Origin: Lineus longissimus
Lineage: Eukaryota > Nemertea > Pilidiophora > Heteronemertea > Lineidae
Assembly: GCF_910592395.1 (NCBI RefSeq)
Contig: NC_088309.1
Span: 1,428,501-1,492,500 of the forward strand
DNA: 64,000 nt
Reading direction: 5' to 3'
Part shown: one piece after another, positions 55,101 through 64,000 of the stretch
How positions within the stretch are numbered: the stretch's first letter is position 1
How the letters are laid out: the number at the start of each line of letters is the position of its first letter
Notes under the pieces: model-generated
Told to the model about the DNA's origin: nothing
Database searches by the model: none
What the model saw: only the letters and a program-made list of their open reading frames with translations
Program-made: the position numbers and the translations under genes

Positions 55101-58100
55101 TGTTCAACATCTCATGGCATGCATGGTAAACACGAGGAGAGTTGTCTGCAGCCGCCATATATAAATCTCACGCCCGGCCTGGAAGCATCTCAGATTGCTG
55201 ACTGGCAAGGGCAAAGATGGTGAGAAATTGACCAAGATTTTGGTAAGCTTAGACTTTTTATGAACTGACTGCTGAGTGGCATGCAGAGCAAAACAGCGTG
55301 CTTCTAATGCTAGCGCGGTCTGGCCGATCAAAATAAATGTCGATCATGTTTTTTTTAAAGTTCAACGACGCCTCTTGTTCAGTTCGTTATAATGGGTTTT
55401 TAGCATGTCTGAGAACCTTTCATATCGAAAAAAATGTTTCGGTCTACTTAAGTCATTATTGATATCGTCCCAACCCGAAACCTTTAACGTTTGTTAAACT
55501 GATAATGGAATAATTCATTGTCATTACTCATCAGTAAGTGTAACCAGTTTTGCCGTAGCTTCACATACTGGATACGCCAGTCTTGTACTCATGCAATAGG
55601 CCAAAGGCTTGTGAAACCTGAAAGGATATCCACACACGTCGGCAATCTCTTCGTAGACAGCATATTTTGCAGCTGATTAAAATTGCATGCCGTCCGCGAA
55701 GATTGGACTATCCTTTGCTATACTGAGACCAATCAGTTGAAGATGTTTCATAGAGCAACTGAAGTGCGCCGATAAAAAAGCTTTAATGGAAAAATGTTAC
55801 TTCTTCAAAATGCTCAATTATGCGTACATCAAAGAAGATCTCGAGCGTTGCAAGGATGATGTTGGTGTATGTTTTATGATTTATTCATCTGATGAGATTA
55901 ACATGTTTTTCTAACACTGTAACGTGCATCCCGAGTGTAATGTTTGTTAGAGAGAAACATTTCATCGGATCGATTAATGTAACTACGTTGAGGTCAAGTG
56001 GTTAACTAGGCGTTGTTATCACTGAACTAAGTTAAAGGTAGATCAAAACAAATATCATTGGTAAAAATGAGTGATACTTTTTCGAGTTTTATCATGGAAG
56101 CTTGATGTAACGGCAACCTTACGATAACGCTGGTGTTAATGATGATGCAGTTATCAGCCATCTGATCCCCAGGTCAGCTACTTGGCGGTGAGTTCGTCTT
56201 CCTAACGCAATTATTGATAAAGTGTTGTCGAAAACTGTAACATTTGGGAATCGTTCATTTTGTCTACTTTTAATGAATCGAGAACCATGATTGCATTCGG
56301 AAATTTAGGATATACGCTGATTTTGGGCCCCCTTCAAGCTACGGGTAATTTCATGTCTAATATAAGTGGCAACTGAACCACAGTCTACCTTTGTAAGAGC
56401 AGTGTATGCGTGCTTCATACGATACAAATGAGTTCCCTTCTGTTTGTTACGCAGAAGTATCTTTTCATGTTCACTGGTGTGTTGGACAGATTCTGCGAGT
56501 GGCAAGCGGGATCTCCGTGATACGGTACGATTGATGTGTCCCAGTAGGCGGGGTGACAGCGGGTGTGCCGTGAACTGTCTAGAGGCGATGGAGTGGAACC
56601 CTTGGAGCGCAAGGCCGAGCAATTTGCTGTTATTTGGCGCAGTGGCTGTGATTCCTTCTCTGTGAGCAAAGGATGTTGAATTAAAGCTGAACTAAATCAA
56701 CCAACTCTTTAATGAGCTCTCAATCAATACTGCTGTACGTTGGTGATGTTTACCACCACATCTGGACCCACTCGTTGGTCAGTGAGAATAAACGTCTGAA
56801 CTTTGGTCCTATTGACACGAAATCCACGCCGAATTCTTTGACAATTGCATTACATAAATTCCAGTGCACTTAATCTGTTTTCGACAATAGAAAAAAACAA
56901 CAATGGTATTTGTTTAACAAACACCACGGACGTTTGTTGTGACAATGTCGTATATATGTACTTATGCCCCAACAAAAGACAAGTCTCTTTCCATGTAGTG
57001 CTTGAGGCATGTCGGTATTGAGGAAAGTGCGGCATGCCCAGTGTAAAGCACAGCGATGGTCGGGGTTTGAACCAAATCGCAGGCACGAGTCTTACCTATT
57101 GTGCCACAAGCCAGCTCATTTCACCTCCCCTCACCCAATTCCGTCTCAGTCACAACCAAAAGAGATTGATATGATATCAGTTCCATTTATCATAATGCCT
57201 AGCATACGCGGAATAGGTGAAATCAAACGTGTTCGCCAAGTGCAAACATTTGCTAAGCACTCACTAAATAATTGAACTCAAACAGTTTACGGTTTTCTCC
57301 GCCATCGTTGGCACTTCATCACCCTCGACGGGTGTTCGCACCTGGTATTGAGTTCCCCGTCTCCGCATCTCCTCTCAGGTAAGAGAGGAAAGAGGTCTGG
57401 CGAGCGCAGCTATCAATCGCACACTTTGTGGAAATCAGAACAATATGGTTCTTTCGCTAATCAATCAGCGGAAAACGAGTAGGTTCGTGTTGGGGTGTTG
57501 ATGGATTACAGGAATTTTCAATATGTTTTCCAAAGACAGTTAGCATAGTAGGATGATAAGTTCTGATGGAATGTTCTTTCATGACAACAAAGCACGCTAA
57601 TTTCTATGGCTCGTCAGCAGATTTCTTCCTCCGAATCTTGGTGCTGCACTTCGAAGGAAGTTTTTCAATATCCTCTTCGAATCATCAGAAACAAAATATG
57701 CATTTCACATTTGACTATAGCAACAAAGGGCCCATTTCCTTATATCAATTATAATTGCTCTATGACTCTTGAAGCACTAGGACAGTGGCGAGGGGACATT
57801 TGGCAAACTATAGCGGGTCATGCACTGCACCAAGAACAGGGCACCAAGACAGTTATTATTTATTCGTTCTGGTGATATCTCACATCAGTTCTTTGTAGTT
57901 CATGTATGGACATTATGATTAGCTTTCCTTGATTGGTATGTTATCACGAAATGACAGAGGCGTAGAGGGGATAGTGCCTCTGGACGGGGAATAGACAAGG
58001 CGGGTTTAATCAGTATGGTGGTGTAGGCGTATGATCTCCATATCTGCCACAAAGGAGGATTGCATCGGTTTTGACCAAGTACCTAATCCAAAGCAATGGA

Positions 58101-58394
58101 AAAATCAAGCAACAGGATGTTGTCGCATGCATTCTGCTTTGTTGAAGGAGCGAGAAGTAAATTGATACATTTTCACACCCCACGAAAACGCACTCGTGGA
58201 ATATTCGAATGGGGGAATGGGAGGGGATTATAAGACCATTAAACTTACCACATCTATAAGTTGTGACAACTTCAGTCCTAAGAAGACTGTGAGCGTGTCA
58301 CTGTTGTTTCCAACTGGTCGTATAAGTTTGTTGTAGCCACTTGTCTTCAAGAGGTTATCATACAATCGCTTGGCGTCTGGGTTACCTAGACAAC
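37169..58394 (-). CDS. Nicotinic acetylcholine receptor alpha subunit (signal-peptide exon not found)
   Basis: Minus-strand exons: 58394-58249, 51090-51046 (45 nt), exon 4 at 46385-46276 or 45813-45704, 41257-40243 and 37327-37169, phase-consistent, 490 aa without exon 1. Numbering from exon 2: start [24 protein letters not shown] (loop D tryptophan); loop [10 protein letters not shown]; Cys-loop C133-C147 with FFPFD; GSWTYDG (loop B); vicinal C211-C212 in [12 protein letters not shown], which marks an alpha subunit; M1 from about 230, M2 with [21 protein letters not shown] (Glu at the cation-selective inner ring), M3, a variable cytoplasmic loop and M4 in the last exon ([16 protein letters not shown]). 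It forms a pentameric acetylcholine-gated cation channel in the plasma membrane. The first exon seen begins with 2 nt of a split codon, so a phase-1 signal-peptide exon lies upstream or beyond the window. Confidence 0.95.
40243..41257 (-). CDS. Receptor exon 5: Cys-loop, loops B-C, M1-M3 and cytoplasmic loop in one 1015-nt exon
   Basis: The acceptor CAATTTCAG precedes T-GCT-GAT-GGA, which completes Asn from the exon 4 donor (AA|GTAAGT) and reads [13 protein letters not shown]. The donor is GGC AAT|GTAAGT. One uninterrupted exon from loop A/E to the end of the large cytoplasmic loop is notable, because vertebrate genes have introns in this stretch. Confidence 0.93.
43007..43194. repeat. Two-copy 94-bp tandem duplication in a receptor intron
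   Basis: The block starting TATCCTTTTGTAATTTAGGC at 43007 recurs at 43101 and the copies are almost identical (one ATACAATCC versus AAACAATCC change and a few others). This indicates a recent local duplication. Confidence 0.9.
45704..45813 (-). CDS. Receptor alternative exon 4b (110 nt)
   Basis: Acceptor TTGCCAG, donor GGCAA|GTAAGT. It encodes [20 protein letters not shown] and then [16 protein letters not shown], ending 2 nt into the next codon, exactly like exon 4a. It differs from 4a at 8 of 36 residues, including the last (Gly for Asn, in loop A next to the ligand site). Being intact, in frame and with good splice sites, it is probably used in place of 4a. Confidence 0.9.
46276..46385 (-). 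CDS. Receptor alternative exon 4a (110 nt)
   Basis: Acceptor CACTAG, donor AACAA|GTAAGT. It encodes [20 protein letters not shown] and then [17 protein letters not shown] 110-nt exon 4 is the conserved size in nicotinic receptor genes. Including both 4a and 4b (220 nt) would shift the frame, so only one can be used per mRNA. Confidence 0.92.
53900..54030. repeat. Degenerate tandem repeat, unit about 23-24 bp
   Basis: Four to five diverged copies of CTGTCAGACAGTGGCTCCAC in a row. Each unit contains the short palindrome CTGTCnGACAG. It lies in receptor intron 2-3. Confidence 0.75.
57000..57118 (-). repeat. tRNA-derived SINE head
   Basis: Read on the minus strand, GAGCTGG at 57117 is followed by an A-box-like TGGCACAATAGG (57106-57095) and a B-box-like GGTTCAAACCC (57073-57063), at tRNA-like spacing. 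The flanks do not form a proper cloverleaf with an acceptor stem that I can see, so this is an RNA polymerase III-type SINE head or tRNA pseudogene rather than a working tRNA. Confidence 0.6.
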
Positions 58395-61300
58395 CTGAAG
58401 AAGAAAACAAGGAGACATGTTGACTAGGAATCTAAAAAGGCTCATCTATTGTCCAAAAGCTCTATCATCAAAAGCGGAGTTCACGTTTTTCAAATTTATG
58501 TCTGTAGACTGGGAGACTTCTTTATCGACAATCAACCATGATCAAGTAATTTCCCGATATAGGATACTGACAAGAATTTGGAGAACTGATTTTCGAACTT
58601 TGTGACAACAGAACATTTCGACGAAGCGGAATATAAGCCATGTGAGAAAGTAACAAAATGAGTAGGAATATCGGGAATATCGTTGTTGGTACTGTCCCCG
58701 GGACCGCCAAGCAGCAACCACGTGACAGCGAATTAAAAGAAAATGATCTAATCGAGCTTGTTGATCTTCAGGTGACAGTAGATTGAAACGTTTTTTGCCA
58801 TCTCATTGCCAAGAAATAATTATTGGAGATTCCCCCACCTCTAACCTAAGTCACAATTAGTCGCTTTTTCCTTTGAAACATCAAGCAAGAAACTAGGTGA
58901 AGGTTTATGCAGAATCAGACGCGCTGTGATTTCTGATCAGCTTTATACTCTCTCGCGAATAACCGAACTCCGCGGCTTCTGAGATATGCATCTCCTGTGA
59001 AATTCGACTAATTATTATTCCGCGGACAGGGAGAGAGGGTGATAATTACGGTGCCATTGGATTACGCCCCACGTCTCCCAGCGGCTCTTGACTGAGTTTG
59101 CGGGGACTATAAGTGGTAACCCGAGTCACGTCCTAGCTATAATAGCGCTTCATGATTGCATCCTTTTGTACAAGGCGACTTCTAAAGTATACTAGAGTGG
59201 ACGTGTGGTTGGAATCAGTCTGTCGAGTTCGGCTAGAACAGAGGAAAGATTAAAGTCGTCTATCGCTAGCGTCTGACTGGGATGAAAGCAAATCTAGTCA
59301 CACTAGATGTGTTGTTTTGTTGTGTTGTTTCTTTTGGGTGGGGTTAGGTTGGGGGGGGGGCTTAAGATATAAAGTATATATTTGTTAATGACTTAGCAGG
59401 TTAATATTCACAACCACAGCCAGTAATAGCCAGGATAACGTGCCAAAGATAACGTTAGCATGGTTAGTGCTGACAAAATACAATGTAGTGCTATCGTTAA
59501 CAGGATGGAAGTGGCATTACGGTAGACAATTCATTGTGGGATTTTAGTGTTATTTGTGTCAACACCTGAGCAGTGCATATTCCGCTCGACGTTATTTGCC
59601 TCTTCTCACGAAACTGTTGACCCATAACTATTATCCTGGTTTGGTAACCAGCTGGTTACCAAACGCTCAGTACTGGATGTGGCTTATGGAGGGCAGTTAC
59701 TTGTAAGGAACTTGATTTACTCAAAAGAGGTGCTACAACTTGTTTCCCATAACAACGAGAATCTACAGGATTTCGTTCCCTTGTGTAGGGTAATTTCATA
59801 AGTGAACGTGGTTCTTACGGAGCAGCATCGATTCGTCTTGCTTAGAATGCAATCAGTAAGACAATGCAGCGCTTCCTTTGATTCGCGAAAGAGTTCCAGT
59901 CTTGCTCAGTTAATTTCATTGCTGTGTGCGAGGCTTAAAGAGAATGTTTGCATGAAGCTATCTGATGCTGGGAATAACGACTTGAATGAAGGCTGAGCAA
60001 ATGCTTTATGTGATTGATAAGTTTACGGGATGATTTCAATGATTAAACCGAGAAGGTCGTTTTCTGGGTACGAATATCGTGCTGCTCGTATCGTAGACCA
60101 AGGTAGTTCTTTGGATCAAACTATTAATTAAGCATTGACTGATAGGCTATATGGCTATTCGGCAGGACTCAAATTCTGCCCAAAGATGACACAGTATTTT
60201 ATCTTACGATAGTAAGTGTCATTGTAGGAATCTCATCTTGCCAATAGACGGTGTAGCAGATTTCGGGATCAGATTATCATTCTGCCGACAGAGAGTATTG
60301 CCGTTGTTGCTCTCCGTAGTCTGGCATCGATATAATCATCCAAGTCATAGTTTCAATCATAGATATTGATTCATCCAAGTTATTGCCTCCTGATTCATCC
60401 CAATCAGAAATACCAAATGCATCACCCCTTAGAAATCATAGAGAAATCACAAATGAGATGATTAGGTCTATCTGATTTCTCTCCACTTTAATACTTTACT
60501 CGGTCTCCTTCGAGCCCACATTCGGCCCGCTTATCCACTCAGACCTGCCAACCTCTCTGCTAAGTAGCACTCCTCATCACGAGGCACTGGCAATAGAATC
60601 GTGATTGGATCGATGGGATATTCGCCAATTAACTAATCAATCACTTAGCCCGTTTATGGTCGGTTGGTTGGATGTTTCACACTGAAGTGGCCGTGACAAA
60701 TTAACCAGGCTAACAAGATCAATCATGTTTATCTTGAACATCACTCAACTCTGCTAAACAATGGCAACATTTGGGATGCATGACATATCCGTTGTAATGT
60801 ATAGGATAGGTGATATTAACCATACTTGGTGTTAAAATAGCTCCATGGTTACCGAGCTTACTGAAGTGTTCGCCAAAGTTTTGCTGTGGACTGTTAAAGA
60901 GTCAATATAGAGTAGTTTGCGAAGTTCTTCTTCGCATATTATCATCTCTTGTCGTCGGCATGAGATGCTGTCTATAAGAACATGTTGTTATTATTAAGCA
61001 TAAGAATGAATTAACTGTATCATCAGGTTCTCACTCACTCCAAAGGTTCACCAAGTCTAAGCAAAGTAACGTCTCTATCATATCCATCCAGATCAGCCAG
61101 TGGGAGCTCCTGTCGTGTTGATGAAAGATTCGACGGGAAACAGCAGCTTGTTAAGCTCTGATGGAAAAATGAAGTGTGAAGCCAATCGATAAACAGAGTT
61201 ATTAAACGTATTAAGTCTGTCTACATTCAATAATCTGCTGTAAGGAGAGGTTGTAATTGGTAAATTCGTGCAGCCTAAGGAAGAATGGGCTGGTAATATC

Positions 61301-62620
61301 AGATGAAATGCGGTGAGAAATAGGCAGCGCTCGACTGTCCGTAGATGAGCACCGTGACAGACCCAAATGTGAAGCTAACAGCTTCCCTGGGAATGGAACT
61401 GGTAATAGTAGCGAACCTGCTGAAGCAGTTGGAGATGACAGGCAGGCACGGGGTTTGAGCACACCTTAGCTGGAACAAATCAACCGGTATTGAGAGGTCC
61501 CTTTTGTGATGGCCTTAACACAAGATGAACTTTCTGTCAATAGCACAATACTGTTCGATTCAGGATGTCAATTTCTGTCACGAACTCTAACAGGTGTTCC
61601 GAGTTGAGAGCTTCCCGCTGAGTTAGTCGCGGTAAGGCGTCATATGAGTGAGTTTTAATTAGATTGTTGAATAACTTGGTGCAGAAGTATAGATTGTGCA
61701 ATTCTGTTAAGCCATACGCTATTCAATCCCTGCTCAGTAGCCAAACAGGTGTCGCGAAGACAAGTTTCATTAAATCAGACTGGGCGACTTGGCTGACTCA
61801 GTTGAGAAAAAAACTAACAAAAGAGATAAAGCTCAGAAAAACTAATTGAGGCAGCATCAGTATAGTCCCGAGACTGGCTAGTTGCCGAGATGTGTGGGAT
61901 TAGACGACGAAGACAGCATAATGCACCGTTGCTCTCGAGATCATTTTGAAGCACCTCCGTTTGACACACAGTACTGGAAATAGTAGTGCTGAAATCAATC
62001 TAGGGCGATATCGCATGAAATATATCTCAGTTACATATAAATAAAAACGTATCATGTTGTTTCTTACACGCAGTAGTACATAATTCTAGCAGATCGATTC
62101 TAAATTTGTTGTTTTGATCATCAAATAGTTTCGCAGGTCTTCAGTCTCAATTTGTTAGATTGTTCAAAGCAGACACGTTCCTTTGATATAAGGTTGGTAT
62201 GGCCCAGTTTCTACAGCAAAGGCACAACGCCCCACTCAAACACAGGGCATCACTTGACGGATCAATATGTTTCTTTCGTCTCGGCTTCCATCAATGACGG
62301 TTTCCGAAGCAGCCCTGTATGTGTCCGATTGATCACCTGTTATCGGAGAGACGGGTCCAATTATATTGAACTCGCGAACAATCTAAGGTTGAACCGATAG
62401 TCGAAATTTATATATTGGAAACATAGTCAATTGTTTCGTGATCATATACAATAAACAATTTTGATAAACAATGTATTTTGTCAAAGAGTCATTGAACGCC
62501 TGGGCTAATTGTGGAAATATCTTTCATTGTTTTTAACACAGAGAATGTAAAAGCACATGGGTGTAATGATAGTACATGGTATCAGTACGACGTCATTGTT
62601 TAAAGCTTTTCATTCCAGCA
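58395..62620. other. Upstream flank or intron 1 of the receptor gene, nothing coding recognised
   Basis: No signal-peptide exon with a phase-1 donor could be identified. The minus-strand stretch near 58710 reads FPIFLLILLLSH but has no ATG in frame. A 26-bp perfect palindrome lies at 59639-59664. Confidence 0.4.
59639..59664. repeat. 26-bp perfect palindrome
   Basis: GTTTGGTAACCAG is directly followed by its reverse complement CTGGTTACCAAAC, with no spacer. It contains the E-box-type core CAGCTG at its centre. Confidence 0.85.
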
Positions 62621-62623
62621 TTA

Positions 62624-62957
62624 CGCTCTGCTACCATGTTCGAATTAGGTTGTATGCTCTGCTACCATGTTCGAATTAGGTTGTATGCTCTGCTACCATG
62701 TTCGAATTAGGTTGTATGCTCTGCTACCATGTTCGAATTAGGTTGTATGCTCTGCTACCATGTTCGAATTAGGTTGTATGCTCTGTTACCATGTTCGAAT
62801 TAGGTTGTATGCTCTGCTACCATGTTCGAATTAGGTTGTATGCTCTGCTACCATGTTCGAATTAGGTTGTATGCTCTGTTACCATGTTCGAATTAGGTTG
62901 TACGCTCTGCTACCATGGTATGAATTAGGTTGTATGCTCTGCTACCATGTTACAACG
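62624..62957. repeat. 31-bp minisatellite, about 10.5 copies
   Basis: Units start at 62626, 62657, 62688, 62719, 62750, 62781, 62812, 62843, 62874, 62905 and 62937 (partial), with core CTCTGCTACCATGTTCGAAT plus TAGGTTGTATG. Copies are nearly identical; the sixth and ninth share a CTGTTACC variant three units apart, which suggests that a three-unit block was duplicated. The tenth has a 1-bp insertion. Confidence 0.95.
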
Positions 62958-64000
62958 CTCTTGAGGAATGCCTAGATAGTCTTGGGAACGAGTTATATAT
63001 GTCGACTGATTGAAACATTAGTAAGTAAACATTTTGTGAGTGCATTGTCTAATTCCGATGAATTATCTAAATGAAAATCCAGAGATAGACCAAGTTGATG
63101 TTGAGGGTCTCTGTCAGCGTAATCAGCCTTCATTTAGGTGCAGTGTCAAATATGTCTTAATCGTCAATTGCCATACACATTTCATTGCATCCAGGGGAAC
63201 AGTTACAGGTAAACTAGCGCTTGACTTGGGAGTCCATAGCAGCCCCTGCGACACATCAATTCCTTTATCATACGATGATACTATATATTCAGCGCGTAAG
63301 GCGACCGTCGATATCCATTTTCCGCCGGCATGTTTACCGCGGCCTAAATCCAACAACAATCCCGTTGGGCCGACGAGCAAATCTCAAACATGAAAAATCA
63401 ATGTTTGGAGAACCAACACAGTCTCCCAGAGCTCCTTGTTGGCAAACATCAAGTCTTAAATTGGGTATGGCCGATGGCAAAATATCGATAGGGGCAGCCT
63501 ATATCTTCCGGTACAGTGCGTGCGTATATGGGCAATACCGGCTAGGAATTCAAGATATTTGTGTATGACGGTGCGAAATGTTAAAGCAAAATTGTTTGGA
63601 TGAAAATTAGTAGAATTTCTTCAAGAAACTCTGGTAAATGTGTTATATTACGACGATAGGCAACAAAAGCCATGGCAATCAGGTGGTTCCAATAAGCACC
63701 AAGTTCATGGCAACCAACATTGGATATAATGAAGCTGACAAAGTGAGACATAAAGATTATGGTTTATACCGAACTGCGTCCATCCTTTTATATCTCTGCC
63801 AACTAACAGCAGATTCAACTATTGGTAGTGAAATTATCAAAACTGCCAAACATCATCAATTCTTGTAGCACCGCAAGCATTGATTGACTAAAATACCTGC
63901 ATTGCCTCAATAACCGAGAGGGAAATTCAATTTGATCGAGATTAACTTCGTTTCCGCACAAAGCAATTGACAATAATCGTAGACAGCAGATCATATTGCC
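62958..64000. other. Terminal stretch, nothing recognised
   Basis: Overlapping short ORFs on both strands at 63040-63568 and 63638-63868 show no recognisable domain or supporting splice signals. Confidence 0.4.

Larger units (their letters stand above)
46386..58248. other. Large receptor introns, no other gene recognised
   Basis: Apart from exon 3 at 51046-51090, these two introns (4.7 and 7.2 kb) hold AT-rich DNA, a degenerate tandem repeat (53.9 kb), a SINE (57.1 kb) and short ORFs such as 48409-48675 plus strand (88 aa) and 50329-50679 minus strand (116 aa) without recognisable domains. Confidence 0.6.

Noticed and set aside
58522-58710. Signal-peptide-like stretch FPIFLLILLLSH as receptor exon 1
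   Set aside because: There is no ATG in frame upstream, the track start is a TTG, and no phase-1 donor follows at the right place.

Overview
The window is nuclear DNA of an animal. Coding sequence is split into short exons with GT-AG introns, intergenic and intronic sequence is AT-rich with many short TACATGTA-type motifs, and remnants of several transposon classes are scattered throughout. The nicotinic receptor and argininosuccinate lyase sequences and the general style suggest a marine invertebrate, most likely a lophotrochozoan (mollusc, annelid or brachiopod). That placement is inference; no marker in the window fixes the species.

Five genes could be rebuilt exon by exon with consistent splice phase. 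(1) An RNF34/RFFL-type E3 ubiquitin ligase on the minus strand (8798 to 3490, 6 exons, 384 aa). (2) Argininosuccinate lyase on the plus strand (10686 to 15522, 14 exons, 463 aa), divergent from the ligase. (3) A rolling-stone-like membrane protein on the minus strand (20198 to 16304, 4 exons, 281 aa), converging on ASL. (4) A gamma-butyrobetaine dioxygenase on the plus strand (23595 to 29515, 7 exons, 384 aa). (5) A nicotinic acetylcholine receptor alpha subunit on the minus strand (58394 to 37169), lacking only its signal-peptide exon and with introns of 3 to 7 kb. Smaller or weaker features are a possible PHPT1-like terminal exon at 387-529, an intronless LamG-like ORF at 30557-31267 and a small secreted PAN/apple-like ORF at 31530-31829.

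Mobile and repeated DNA: a 100-bp-arm inverted repeat just 3' of the ligase stop; a short mariner-type MITE at 6.6 kb; a PIF/Harbinger remnant (21.2-22.0 kb) and an 866-bp almost perfect foldback palindrome (22.4-23.3 kb) between the rolling-stone and dioxygenase genes; a 970-bp mariner-type element with about 190-bp inverted ends inside dioxygenase intron 2; a decayed LINE at 34.3-35.1 kb; a tRNA-derived SINE at 57.1 kb; and a 31-bp minisatellite at 62.6 kb.

The genes do not form a pathway or operon-like system; this is an ordinary stretch of housekeeping, metabolic and neuronal genes. The most interesting coding observation is a tandemly duplicated, phase-identical 110-nt exon 4 in the receptor gene, which predicts mutually exclusive splicing of part of the ligand-binding domain. 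I found no evidence of a novel multi-gene system.
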